DNA of 64,000 nucleotides from Phoebastria nigripes (taxonomy: Eukaryota; Chordata; Aves; Procellariiformes; Diomedeidae): assembly GCA_035582835.1 (NCBI GenBank), contig JAYKAV010001256.1, positions 933,376 to 997,375 on the forward strand, read 5' to 3'. Of the stretch, positions 1-12,999 are shown piece by piece. The position numbers were made by a program, and so were the translations under genes. Under the pieces are notes generated by a model. The model searched no databases. It had not been told where the DNA came from and saw nothing but the letters and a program-made list of their open reading frames with translations. Numbering within the stretch: position 1 is the stretch's first letter; each line of letters begins with the position of its first letter.

Positions 1-960
1 GGACATAGACATGGGCATGGCATGGCATGGGCATGTGGAGGAGTTGGGCATGGGCATAGACATGGGCATGGAATCTGGTGGCATGGGCATGGGGAGCAGA
101 TGGGCACCAGTATGAGATGGGAATGAGCATGGACATGGGCATGGGCATGGGTATGGCATAGACTTGGGGCAGGGGGGGACATAGGCATGGGCATGCCATA
201 GTCATGGCATAGACATGGGGCAGAATTGGACACAGNCATGAGCATGGCATGGACATAAGGAGGAGTTGGGCATGGGCATGGCTATGGCATGGGCATGGCA
301 TGGGCATGGCTTAGGCATGGGACAGGGGAGGACATAGGCATGGGCATGGTGATGACAGGGTCATGGCATAGGCATGGGACAGGGGAGGACATATATATGG
401 GCATGGCATGGACATAGGGAGGAGCTGGGCATGGGCATGGGCACNACATGGGCATGGCATAGGCATGAGACAGGGGAGGACAGGCATTGGCATGGTCATG
501 GCATAGGCATGGGGCAGGGGNGGACATAGACATGGGCATGGCATGGCATGGGCATGGGGAGGAGTTGGACATGGGCATGGGGAAGGGATGGATGGTCATA
601 AGGAAGGCATGGGTATAACATGGGCATGGGGAAGGGATGGACATAGGCATGGACACAGGCATGGCATGGGGAGGAGGTGGACGTGGACGTAGCATGCGGA
701 GGGAATGAGCATGGCATGTAGAGGGGATGGGCAGGGGCATGACATGGGCATGGACATAGGTATGGGCATGGTGATGAGATGGGCTGGGTGTGGACATAAA
801 CATTAGAAGGTAATAGGGAGGGGAGAGGATGTACTTGGGCATGCCATAGGCATGGGTTGGGATTGGGCATGGAATAGGCAGGGGGATGAGGTGGGATGGG
901 CATTGGCTTCAGCATGTGAATGAGATGGGGATTGGGATGGGGACGAGGATGGGATGGAGA
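1..960. repeat. GGCATG-type minisatellite with longer internal units
   Basis: The first 960 bases are almost entirely variants of short words such as GGCATG, GGGCATGG and GACATAGG. C occurs almost only inside CATG and GACA, so the plus strand is strongly G-rich. Longer units are visible. A block reading roughly CATAGGCATGGGACAGGGG followed by AGGACATA recurs near 157, 312, 369, 461 and 504. A second block, GGAGGAGTTGGGCATGGGC, recurs near 36, 259, 417 and 549. The array decays after about 560 into more divergent copies and stops near 960. It is cut by the window edge on the left. Minus-strand open frames of up to 186 codons over this array are His/Pro/Met/Cys-rich repeat translations and not genes. 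Three N calls fall inside it. Confidence 0.93.
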
Positions 961-1155
961 GCTGCTTTGCTGGTGCCTTCATTTTCTGGTGCTGGTGAGC
1001 CTCTGTCTCTTCTTGGGGTCAGGTGAGCTCCAGCTTCAGCACTTGTGATGAGGAGGGGGAAAACCTCTGTTCCTCTCTTGCCTCTAGTTAGGCAACTTGC
1101 ATAATGTCTTGCTTTTGGGGTCAGGGAGCATCATCCACAATGGCGTCAGGAGATT

Positions 1156-1157
1156 TC

Positions 1158-1207
<50 letters not shown>
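1156..1207. repeat. (TTA)n microsatellite
   Basis: About 16 near-perfect TTA units, preceded by a short T-rich lead and ending in TTATATTTTA. It lies about 200 bases beyond the end of the minisatellite. Confidence 0.95.
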
Positions 1208-1209
<2 letters not shown>

Positions 1210-1434
1210 TTTACATAGTTGTGTTGTTTGATAATTAAAATCAAATTCTCAGGAAGAAGGCCTGCAAGATTTCGGTTGCATAAATTAAGGTTACTTCTTT
1301 GGAAGGAAGATCAATGCTACCAGTTTCTGCCTTTTAAATATTTGTGGGGGTTTTGGTCTTTTTTTGTTTTTAAACTATAGTGACCAGAAATTAGGGCTAT
1401 TTAATGCTGCTATTCAACATGGTCTGAAAGGAGA

Positions 1435-1565
1435 AAGGGTTGTGGTGTTGCTAAGCGTCAGGCTCTGCTACTGCTTCACTGCCTGACCTTGGGCAAGTCC
1501 TCGATAACTTATCCCTGCCAGGATTCATCACCTGTTGCCATTTACACTCAGCCTATCATTTTCTC
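1435..1565 (+). mobile_element. Possible MIR-like SINE fragment
   Basis: A plus-strand stretch contains CTGACCTTGGGCAAGTCC, which matches the conserved central part of MIR/CORE-SINEs (tRNA-related segment ending in GACCTTGGGCAAGTC). The flanks are too degraded to set limits. Only the core is convincing. Confidence 0.5.
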
Positions 1566-4500
1566 ATTCACCAAATAATCACACTTTTTCAATTCCCTCC
1601 TCAAAATTTACTCTTACAAAACTTTTCAGCAACAATCTCTACATGGCTTATGTTGGTATCACAAATCTTGGAGCGATACTGGATTAGGCCCTAAAACTGC
1701 ATTGTAAGAAGAGCGCTGAACATAATGGACTGCAGTACTTCATGCAGTGCTTTGAGCTACATGGGAATTGTCCTCTTCATGCCATACCTTTAAATCAGCC
1801 AGGTACAAGTCTGCTATGTTCTGCCTTTTTTTTTTTTTCTTTTTCTTGTCCTAAAATTTCCAGCCTTTGTGGAAAGCAAGAGGTAAGATTGTGTTTTATT
1901 CTAAACCCAGAAATCAGGGTAAAAAGGCATGCAGCAAATCAGAACATAATCTTAAACAGCAGAGTTGTCGACGTAAAGGTCTGCTTTGCAAAATAGCTGC
2001 TGCTGTTCACTGTTTTTTTCAGTCATACATATTCAAAATGAAATACATTTGCCTTGGCCTTATTGCCTCTGGAATATATTCCACATCAGGAATCTAGGCT
2101 CTAGACAAAGGTAATTTAGGTCTCTGGAAGGGCAAAGTTTAATTGAGAAATATATATATTGTTAGGAATAGACCTCATCCGAATTCAATGGTAATTGTAT
2201 AAGCCTTTCAAAAATCATACGGTATGCAAGCTTCCAAAATTTCTGAACAAGAAACATTTCCATTTAAATGCCAAGAGGCAATTTTCCCTCTCTTGTTCAA
2301 TACTAAATCAGTCACATGAGCAGTTTGCATTTGATTTTAGAAAGGAAATGGAACGTCTTCGCTTCCAATTGCATATAACTTTCGNTTTTTCTTGTTCTTA
2401 GTGCTCTTACTTGTTTGCGGTACTTTCCTGCAGTTTTGAAATTCTTCCATTTGATCCACCTGTTCACTCCAGCCATTTATTTATTTATTTTTTAAACTCC
2501 AGCAACATTATTAAAAGAAAACTAGTAAACCCAAGTGTGGAGTTTGTTTGAATTCTGGTTGGTAAATCCAAGTTTAACAGATCAGCACTGTTTGTGTAAT
2601 TGGCCTTTCCCTCTTAACTGAACTAGACAATGATGCTCTTGGAATAAGGAAAAAAAAAAAAAAAAAAGAACAATAGTAATTTAATGGAAAAAAAAGACTT
2701 TGCTGAGGAAAATCCCCCTGCTTCAATTCACAGTGAATGGCTGTGGTTGCATAAGTATGCCACATGCCAATCTGGAACATATTTTATGAAGATGTTCACC
2801 AGCCTGCCATATTGTGCCTGTATCCTGCACCACAGTAGCTTTGCACAGCTGAAATGCTCCTTGAGAACAGAGACTATTAAGTCAAACTCTCTTCCAAACA
2901 GTGTTTTCGCAGAATTTGTAAAGAAGCTACATCTGTAGAACANGAAGGTGATTGAAAAGACTAATGCATGAGCTTATTAGAGCTTGTGTGCTAGGAGACA
3001 AGGAGAGCAAGTCCTGGAGCTGCCACTCAGATTAACACTTAATAGTCCTGATGTCGGGTTGTGTTTCCATGATGACATTTGCTCCAACAAAACAATAAAA
3101 ACACCTATCGTAAAGTCCCCATTCATCAAGCNAAAAAAGTAGCAACATCTGCTGTGGTCAAAGGTTTCTTGCTGAAGAAGTTCAGCAGCAGCAGTGTCTT
3201 TTGTTGGTTAGCTAAGCCCTTTGCTAAGAGGTGCTGCACTAGTTGACAGCCACTGCTAAAGATATTTTTTTTTTTCTACTTCCAGGAGAGTAATCTAGAG
3301 GGAAAATCTCATATATTTTAATCAATGGAAGTGAAACCATTTGCCTTTCAGAAACTATAAAATAATACACACCCCAGGGTTCAATGCTCTTTTCTGCTCC
3401 TCCAGAACATTCTTAAGGGGAAATCACTCTTTTCTTGATGAATGTGCAATTCAAATGTGGAAATATGCCATTCTTCATGCTTTCTCCATAGGGAGCAAAA
3501 CGATTTCTGTAATTAAACCCTTTTTGCCAACATTTCCTGATGAGAATAGCTTTTTTTTTTTTTTCTTTTAGACAAGGGGAAAAGCCATGTACAAAAGGGT
3601 TTGCAAAACCAGGTCTGGAGGGTTTGACCTTTAAGCCTTTATTTGAATTAGTCATTTTGGTTTAAAGGCACATGAGGATGAGGCATGTAAGTAAGGGCTG
3701 CAGCTTAAGTTTCCAGTCAGGCACTGCTGAAAGGATATGGCTGCTGAACAAAGGAAGATAGGGGAACCAATGCCAACGTTAGTCTAGGTATTAGGGGTGA
3801 TATTAGCACTGAAAACACACAGTCCAGTCTTCAGCGCACTTTAGCAGCCCCAAGTGTGTAGCCAGGGTCCCTGTTGGGCTCGTGTTGAAGTCTGTACTAC
3901 GGCATCAGTGCTACTCTGGTTCCCATGGTAGCTAGATCAAAGAAATCCAGCTTCTCCAATATATATCAGGCTGTCACGGACAGTGTAGACAGAACTGGAG
4001 TTAAGTAAGAAGTTAAGCATACGTGTGAGCTTTTGTAGGATTGGGACCTGAAGTCCACAACATGTTCCTTGTCACCACAGAATGGACCATGTAATACACA
4101 GAGATCACGATATGGGACAGAGCTTTTAGCCACCTGTACAGTTGAGGGTTGAAACCTCATTCCTGTATGATGGATGGCAGGGCTGAACCAGAGCTAGATG
4201 CAGAGCTGAATCCTGAAGTTCCCACTCTGGGTTATGTTATGTCTCTCTGCCAAAGCTCTTGAGCAGGGTGGTGGAGCAGAAATCACAGGGGCTCTTTATA
4301 AAGAGCAGGATTTCCCTCCTCTTCCTCTTCACTNCAAGGATGTCTGCAGCTTGACTCAGTCTGCATTGACTCAGAGATGTGTGCACTGCTGGTACCATGA
4401 GGTGGACTCCAGAGTGGGGATGGAGCAATGTTACCACTTATAAGGGTCTTTCCTTTTATTAGCTGATTTCTAGCAGGATGCTAAAAGCTGGAGAGGNTCA

Positions 4501-6740
4501 TTTTATCTTGACAGTGCCTTTTGTAGCATCTCAGTGGATCTCAGGGCTTAAGGAGAACAGAACTGAGCATCTACCCACAGTACTGGGTCTTACACCCTTC
4601 CTTTCCTTGTTTGCAAAGTACTAGTGTCTGTTGTCATACCTGAGAAATCAGCGGAGGCATACGATGGAGTTGAGAGTCTGCTCCTACCGCTTACTCAGGA
4701 AAAGTTCCCGTCAAGTGAATTGGACATTTGCCTGAGTGAGTGTTGCAGGATTTGGCCCATATGCTTCTCAGCTCTTATATTTGCATAGTGCAGAATATGC
4801 TTACAGTACAGTGCCAATAAAACAAAACTATATACAGTAAGCACAGAAAAATCAAGAGCACAGTTAAGACCATTTACAAACAGCAGCTGAGCTCTGCAGC
4901 TGACATCCAGGCTTATAACACTGTCAGAGACCGTGCTCTGTTGTGGGTAATATGCGCAAGACAATTATTTATAGGCAATTAGATGAAAGGTCCTGTAAGT
5001 GTATAGGTCTCTATTCTCCCTTCCCTAAGCCTATTATTTTCTTTTTCCCTATGAATTATTTATATTTTAACTCTGTAAATGTGTCCTTTTCTTTTTTTTT
5101 TAAACTGTGGAAAGCATTTCAGGAGGCCGCTTTCGTGGAAGACACTTGCTCTTCAAGTAAGTGCTCTGGTATTGTGTACATATGCTGCATATACTATATG
5201 TGGCCAACTTCAAATGAGATACTAGTTCATTCATTCTAATGAAGCAGAATGAGGACTCTTTTGTCTCCAGAAATTCCACTGATGTCTTATGAAATAGGAA
5301 CAAGATCTTCATCAAGAAGGTGCAGATCATATCAAGAAGAGTATAAATTGCCCAGAGGATCATATTATGCGTTTTCATAGACATATTTTCCTCTCTAAAA
5401 ATTTAAAGCATGTTTTTTTTTAATCCATGGGATAGGATAGAATATTTCTTAATCCACAGTACATGATAAAACGGCCACGAACAACTGTAACATAATACAT
5501 CTTCAATACAACTGGCCATAAGTATATTAGAAGAACCTCCAGACAATAATTACAGTATTACTGCACTGTGACTTCACATCCAATTTTGCTCACCTCACCG
5601 TACAAAATGGATGGAATAGATGACTTTTATATTTTTAATAATAATGAAATGTTCAGGATTTGATATAGAAACCTGGCTACCGAGGTAATAGGTACATATA
5701 AGAACCTATTTAGAATAGCTATGTGAATGGGAATTGCTGTTAAATTGCAATGAAATGCTATAGCATATCAAACAATATTTGAAATCAAATAAAACTTGGA
5801 AGGCCAATCTGCACTCATATTCAAGCCATAATCTCATTGTGAAGGAGACTTTTTCTGATGAAATCTGCTGTTTTAGACAACTGTGTAATATCTCCTTATT
5901 CTCCAATAAGGCCACCTATCTCAACTAACTTTAAATGACTCACTCTAGATTTATGCTTGTGCAATAGGAAAATTCATATGAATAGTCTCATTCACATGCT
6001 AGATGCTCTTGGGAAATGAAAAGCCAGTTATTCCACTCATAGACAGCCCCGGTCTTACTAAAAGAACAGGTCTGAACTGGAGACACTTCCTTTCCCCTTT
6101 AAAGAATGACCTCTGAGACAGCAGAATAGAGCCCCCACTTCCCCAACACCTTCACTTCAGGCATCTCCTTTCCATGCATTGAACCAATCGTTGACCTTTG
6201 AGATGGCAAAGTAAGCACATTATTGTATGATTACAGAGAAAAGGTGAGCTTGTGGTAACGGCACAGCAGATCTGAGTACGATTACTGACTCTGATACACA
6301 TTTTCATCACTTGTTAATCTCTTAGGGCTCAACCAAGAGCCTGTCTCAATGAATCCTCACCAGACAAATAAATAACATCAACATTTCCTCTGTCCCCTGC
6401 CTAGACCTCCTCCATCAGCAGATACGCCACTGCACACGAACAGCGAGCAATCGGGCTCTGCTCCCGCTTTCTGCTCCGTCCTCCAGATAAATTGTGTTAG
6501 TTTACTGGCAAAATCTAGTTTGTATTATTGTTTGCACTTCAGAGTCAATATGGATACGGAAGAATAAGCTGAAATATATGCCTTGTGCATCATTAATAAT
6601 GGCGTGGCCTCTCCGTAGCTACGTGACAATTCCCAAACACTTTATTTAACAGTAAGCAATTTATCATGTCTGCTGTATCACGACCAAGTAGTTCAGTATC
6701 CCCAATTTACAAGAAGCGCTATTCTCTGCGCCTATTTGTA
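1566..6740. other. Unique AT-rich sequence, no gene seen
   Basis: Homopolymer A and T runs occur at about 1826-1838, 2650-2667, 3267-3276 and 3551-3565. Open frames here are all under 100 codons, and none shows a domain, signal peptide or paired splice sites with coding bias. One short stretch with acceptor- and donor-like ends (1864-1882) is reported as a finding. I see no recognisable transposon, RNA gene or CpG island. Confidence 0.6.
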
Positions 6741-6749
6741 CTGCCTATA

Positions 6750-6960
6750 TCAAGGCAGACCAACAGTCTGAGTGCTAGATTTCAACTCGGAAAATCCAGG
6801 TTCAGTTCCCTGGTGTAGCAAAAAATGATCTAGGCTTCAGTTTCCTGTGTATAATATTCAGATAAAAATACTTCCTCACTTTATCAGATGTTGTGAGGAT
6901 AAGTGCATTAAAGCCTGTAAGTCCCACCAGTACTACAATAGCCATAATTATCTCAAATAG
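6750..6960 (+). mobile_element. MIR/CORE-SINE relic (+)
   Basis: The order of conserved pieces is right for MIR on the plus strand. A degenerate CTAGGCTTCAGTTTCCTGTG corresponds to the GCCTCAGTTTCC segment. It is followed by GATAAAAATACTTCCTCAC and then TGTTGTGAGGATAAGTGCAT, corresponding to the GTTGTGAGGATTAAATG segment. The divergence is high, as expected for an element predating the bird radiation. No terminal duplications are recognisable. Confidence 0.72.
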
Positions 6961-9900
6961 ATACATATAGTGCAAGTACAGCGATATTTAATACATACCC
7001 TATGTGTATAAACCATGAGTCAGGGCTGATACAAACACAAACTATGCTAAGGAGTTAAAAATGGTGCTTACTTGCATGCTCTTCCCTGGCTTATGCTCCA
7101 TTAAAGTTTGTATATCACAGACCAGCTTCAGCTCTCAGTCACGATGGAGCACGGCTGCTGAAGTCAGTGGTTTGATCCCAGTCGTACACTCATGTAGGCA
7201 GGAGCCCATTGTCTGGGCTGAGACACTCAATCTGGAAAAGAAAGAATAAAAGGGCTCCAGTGTATAAAGTCATTCATTACAATTTGGAATGAAGAAGGAA
7301 ATCAGTGGGGTTGCCGGAGGTTAAGCAAGGGCAGAAATTGGTCTTTTATCATTAAAACGCCATAGGAAAAAAAAAAAAAAAAAGGCAACGGATCTAATCC
7401 TGCATATCTCTACTCACATCTCTTGCCTTTATTCATTGCAAGGGGTCACAAAGAAACAATCATGTACATTTGCAGGACCAGATGCAAAATTCATTTATAA
7501 CAGAATTTCATAAGCAAGCAACTTCTTTTTCCTAGGATGGAGATCCAATGAAATTTTGATATGACCTTTCTATACTTTCAGATAAAATAAGATTATTTGG
7601 ATTGCCATCCTACATAAGTAAATTTTCTACAGTAACTTCGAACTCAGAGACATGAGAACATCCCTCAGAAGTCAGTGACTATTTCTGAAGATTGGACCTG
7701 ATGTTTTTTAAAGAGGAACTTTTGCAGTGGAAGAAAAAAAAAAGGATGATTACAAAGCTTTCGATACTGAAGGCGCATCAAATTACTGGAAAATGTGGAG
7801 TGAAAGTTGTTCTGAAATGCTCCAGTAGCATCTGTGCTTATTTTATTGTACTGGTTACCCTTAGCTGTCATGACTTTATACATAGCATCGAGAGCATGAG
7901 ATGTTTTCATAGCTATCCTACAAATTTAAATAAAATTGTAAGTAACGNCGTTTCTTTCAAAAATGCAGTGAGTGACATTATTTTCTCAAACTTTTTACTC
8001 TCTCCATTTCAGGACTGCCCCACACTGCAGTCAGCATCTACAAACAAGCATCCAGACTTGAGATAAACACAGCAGTGAGGACAACTCAAAGTATCCTTGC
8101 TGATCAACAGTTCTTCAGGCAGGAAATTGGGCTCAACCAAGGGTTCCCCCCGCTTTCCTGGGGGGAATCTGATAACCACTGGAGCTAGATTTTGCTCTCA
8201 TATCAGCTCTGCACATGATAATCCTCCCAACTATGGCATTTCACCCTTTGCTTCCTTTACACTCCCCACCTCACATGCCAGCTCATTAGGGGCCAGAGGA
8301 TGCTACAAAGGAGGGATGCTACAAAAATTACCATCTGTACCTAAGGCTAAATAAAATAAGTGGTTGATCCTATACTCAATCACGAGCCTAACAGGGACCA
8401 AACAGTCCAAAATCTGAACTTCTACTGTACACCACTACTACTAAACCCCAGAGGGGGGTTGCAGAGGTTGAATTTTTGCTGTAGCATTTTCACATTTAGT
8501 GACTACAGCTTTAGAGAGTGATGTTTAAGTGGTGGGTTTAGGATTCGGTAGACAGTAGATTTTAAAACGGTCTTTTTTCTTGTTTGAAATCCCCAGATAC
8601 AGGCTATGTTGCCTGTTAGGCTTGATCATGCCTGATCCAGCCATTTTCAGAGTGCAACTAGGTCAGAGGATGGGTTCAGTCATTTGCGGGATGAGAGACT
8701 ACAGTCTTCATATGCTATTTAATTTATCCTATTGGGCTGGGTAAAGAAAACCATCAAAAAAGGTTTCATGAACCTACTGGGTCNGATTAAGAAAAGCCAC
8801 ATGAATGCCTTTAAATGACAATACACAAAGGAGTAATGGAGCTAGTGACAAATCTGCCTTCCTTTCCCTTTCCCTTTTGAAGGAGAAGCTACCCCAGTTT
8901 GCTGTGAATCTACCGAAGACAGAACAAGACTTAAACTCACACCTTCAAAACAAAATAAGGAACTTCACTTACTTTTCCTCTACATCTCTCTGCAGAAGTG
9001 CCTGACACATGACATCTGTTAATGAGGGTCATAATCCCCCCATCCTATAACCCCATACTAGTAGTGCTTAGACCCGATGGCTTCTTTTCCTAAGGAAATA
9101 AGGCTTTTACAGGAGTGCTGTCTGTCCATCTGGCTCCCCATCTGTCAATCCTGCACCCAGCAATATATTCTGAACCTGGTGGCTAATTTCACCCCATTCT
9201 CTAGAGGGGCAAAGGCTTAAAAGATATAAATATCCCACATGTTTTATGAAAATCAGTGGTGCGGGAAAGAACAACAAAGTACAGCTCTCTTGAGTGAAAG
9301 GCGGCGGTATAAGCTCGTTAGCTAATTGCTTGGCTTGGGCTGCCAGCTGGCCAGTCAGCANGTGCAAACTGGCCAGCTCAGCTACCTGTTAGTGACTTCT
9401 TGGATCTCCACGCAATGCATCTGGCCAGTCGGCAGAGGAGGAGAGGAGACCTTTGTAGAGGGTATATGTGAGTACGAGTGTAGACAAAAAATGGAAATGA
9501 AGACATGCTGAGGGCTGAGGTTAAAGAGAAAATGGTGTTACTGATGTGGAGGGCAAAGAAAGGACGGAGGGTATGATCTTCTAGGGGAGGGATTTATGAT
9601 TTAGATTGTTAACAGAGCTACTTCATTGTTCCTCCTGTGCTGGAGGACAGAGTTGGACTCAGCTTCTCCAGTGAGGACTTTCCTTCTCTTTTATTTTCAG
9701 AGCCTAAGAACAAAAAGTAAAGGTCCTCATAATCCTACACCTTGTTTCAGATGGTTACCAATAGGGAGAGATTAAGGAAAGAGCAGAAAAAACAGGACAT
9801 GAGCAGAGAACAACCTATGGAAGGAGCCTTATTATTCCCTCTCTGCAGCAAATAAACAGAGGTACCAGAAGACAAATTGGATTACATCTAAAAAGTTCAA

Positions 9901-12376
9901 TTTAAAACGCTCTTAGTAAAGGCATGCATGCAGTAAATTTGCCACAGTGTCAGAGTCAGAGCATCCAGTCTCCAAATCTCTGGTGTGGGAATTTCCCTGG
10001 TGTAAGTGGCAGCAGAGCTGCTCTGCTCGCCTCTGTGTTCACCTGCCAGGCACGCTCTTCGGGAGTGAATTANTACCCGTGGTCCAACAGTGGAGAATGA
10101 AAACCTACTTTTGGCTCCGTCCTACCATCAGTTAAGCAGATCCCACTGCCATTCCTCTTTCAAATACATTTTGGCATTATTTAGTACCATTCCCCTCCCA
10201 GAACTCTTGGTTTTCCCCATTCCCCCTCTCCCCCCTTACCCCTTATATTCCCTTCTGTGTTTAATGTATGTTCACCCATAGCATAAAACATAAAGCACAA
10301 ACATTCAGGACAGACAGACACCTAAAAAATCAGCTGAATTCAGGATTTCCAGTGTCAGATGATAAGGCGCCCAAGCTAATCTACTGATAAAATATGTGGT
10401 AAGGAAACCCTGTGATCTACACAGATAGCTTAAGCTTCCGCAGTGCTAATTGCTATTACAACCTTAAGCTAATATTTGAGCCTTTCTTTTGAGCAAGGAC
10501 GTGTAACAATTAGATAACAGGATTTGGGGCATTACAAAGAGAGATAAAAGCCGCAGTTTCGTCATGGTATGCGGTATATTGTTTACATAGAGATAATAGC
10601 AGTGATGATAATAATAATATTAATAATAACTATTCTATTTAGGTCCAAATTCTGATTTTAGGTGCATCAGACTAAATCTGGAATAAACCTCTTGCCTGCA
10701 ACAGAGCTATTCCAAATTTATTCGGGATGAAGCATGCAGATGTGTAGTCAGGGACCATTTTGCAATCGCTGAAGAGCCCAGCATGGTGTACGATGAGCCC
10801 TAGCTACTCACAGTAGTAAATAGTGAGCCAACATTTCTGAAGCAGGGCCTGAACTTGGATATTTCTCTGTTCTTGTGTCCTGAGCATCTCTGAGAGCTCT
10901 GATGGCATCTGTGGCACCCTGGTCCTGATGAATGCATAACTCCGGCAATGAAAGGGACCTCTGTTTTTTTGCTCTCTACCACCCTTATGCTTTCCTCTCT
11001 CCCCCCCTCCAAATGTATGTGCATATGTAAAAACACAATGTGCTTGAATGCAGTGATAATGCATAGCATGGAGAAAAAAACAAACAATGCTAAACTACAG
11101 AGAAAAAACAGTTCACTACAGCAGCATGCCAGATTTAATCCATGTTATGTTTTCGTGCGCCTGAGTCAACATCTTTAAAACTTTCTACAGTGTATTAAAA
11201 ACAAAAGGCATCTTCTTACGCATATTTTTAGGGAATATTTTTCTATTTCACACTGTTTTTAAAAATTTTTTCTCCTAGGTACCCAAGGGAAAAAAAATCA
11301 CCCCATGTCCATAACAACAGCCAGCTCTTCTGATGAACCATAGGTTTCCTTGCCTCAGAGATAAGTCAGTTTAAACAGCTGAGCATTTGGCCCCTGAAAT
11401 TTTGCTGCTGCTGAGATCCTGGAAAATAAATTACAAACACCTCCTCCCCCCCCAAAAAAAAAAAAACCAAACAGAAATTGAGATTTTGCTCTGCTTTAGA
11501 TACTGAAATCAAACTTCCTAACTATAAGAGTTTTTCAAGTATTTACCACCAACGTCCTGGAAGACAGAATCAGTCCCACAAAGCAAAGCAAATGTGTGTA
11601 TCCACTCAGGAATATTAAAAGTACTATTACAGCATTAAAAAATAAACATATCTGCTAGCAGTGGATTTAAAGTAAATCCCAGCAGCTGAAAATCTGGTCC
11701 CGTAGTCAGACACAGCAAACAAGCAAAGACATTTAACAAAAAAAGACAAGTTTCCTTGTTTTAGCAAGCCTTTGTTCCACTTTTAGTCTATCACAGATAC
11801 ATAGGAAACCTAAAAGCAGGCAAGGTAGGCAGATAGGATGATTATTTCTTCTTACCCAGAGGCACCAAGGTCCTTTAAGAGAACTGCGTCCTGCAGACTG
11901 TCGATACTTGGTTGAAAACTTGAAAAACAGGTTTTAAGCAAAAACCCTTTTGAGAATTAGATCCAGACTCAAGAGGCTAAAAGCATCACTTGAAACAGCC
12001 GGTTTAATTTATTCAAATAAAAGCCACATAGCTCAAGGACAGGTAAGTAGGTAAATAAGCCATCACCAGCCCCTTCTTCGCAAAGAAAGGTGCCGTGAAA
12101 AGCCTGCATTAAAGTAGATCTCTGCGTAGGAAATGAAGGAGCCTCAGGTATAGACATTTGATTTATTTTTTCTGAGTGTGGCACAGGGGAGCGTGCACTG
12201 GCTCAACCTGTTGTAATCGAACATGTGGGTTGCTAGTTGTTGCGATGATATTGCAGCAGCCTCTTCATTAAAGAGGCTGTGTCTTTAGCAGCAAAGATTA
12301 ATTTCCTACTTATGAAATCAAGACATTGCCAGTGTTGCTATTGCTCTCTGTTGTTCTTTTCTCCCCCTTCACCACC
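6961..12376. other. Unique AT-rich sequence, no gene seen
   Basis: The longest open frame is 124 codons (7692-8066, plus). It has no recognisable domain and contains an N. Poly-A runs lie at 7367-7383 and 11450-11466. A small perfect hairpin at 12257-12279 (9-bp arms, 5-base loop) is the only structural element I see. The stretch around 10360-10560 carries several AATTA/TAAT words but nothing that supports a specific call. Confidence 0.55.
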
Positions 12377-12402
12377 TTTTTTTTTTCTTTCTTTCTTTCT
12401 TG
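12377..12402. repeat. T-run plus (TTTC)n microsatellite
   Basis: Ten T residues are followed by four CTTT units and end in CTTGTAG. The pyrimidine tract ending in TAG looks like a 3' splice site, but no credible exon follows it. Confidence 0.85.
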
Positions 12403-12999
12403 TAGTGAGCAGGAAGGAACGCAGTGAAGGAAGGATAGGTACTATATGTTTCTGATTTGCTGAGCTGACAATCCTTTTGCTACTTGATTTCACTTTAATA
12501 GGATCTTCTTGTTACCCACCTACTGTAGCTCAGCGTGGAAAATCCGTGCATCAAAAGGTTGAAAGCTTGAGGCAAAACTTGCCTCCCTGCAGCTCTAGAT
12601 GGGGTGAGGGAGAGACAAAGTCATCTGGTTGCTTTGCAAACAGTATTAAGGCAGTTCAGGGAAGTGTAGGTTAGGGACATTATCTTCCCCATAAATTAAT
12701 CTCCAGCAGGCTTCTACTCCTTCTAAAGGCAGAGAAGCTAAGGGAAAAGTCAAATATATTTTAAAAATGTATAACTGTCAAGCAGAAGTGGTCAAAGGAT
12801 TTCTTCTACGTGAAATGTGAGTGCATTTTTGTTCAGTTTGTGTAGGCATGTCTCTATGTGTACACACACCCAAAAGGGACCCTGTGACAGAGAGATGTGA
12901 GTGTGACAGGCAAAAGGAGAGAAAAAAAACCCAAACCCACAACTATGTGCCTGGGCAGCTTTCAGCTGTGTGTTGGTGTGCAGGAAGATGAGTGCGCAT

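Noticed and set aside
282..915. Minus-strand open frames of 186, 139 and 77 codons in the first kilobase
   Set aside because: They are the His/Pro/Met/Cys-rich translation of the GGCATG-type minisatellite. All strands and frames show the same low-complexity pattern.
12377..12405. Strong-looking 3' splice acceptor (TTTC repeats ending in TTGTAG)
   Set aside because: The pyrimidine tract is a microsatellite, and the following sequence has no sustained open frame with a credible donor.
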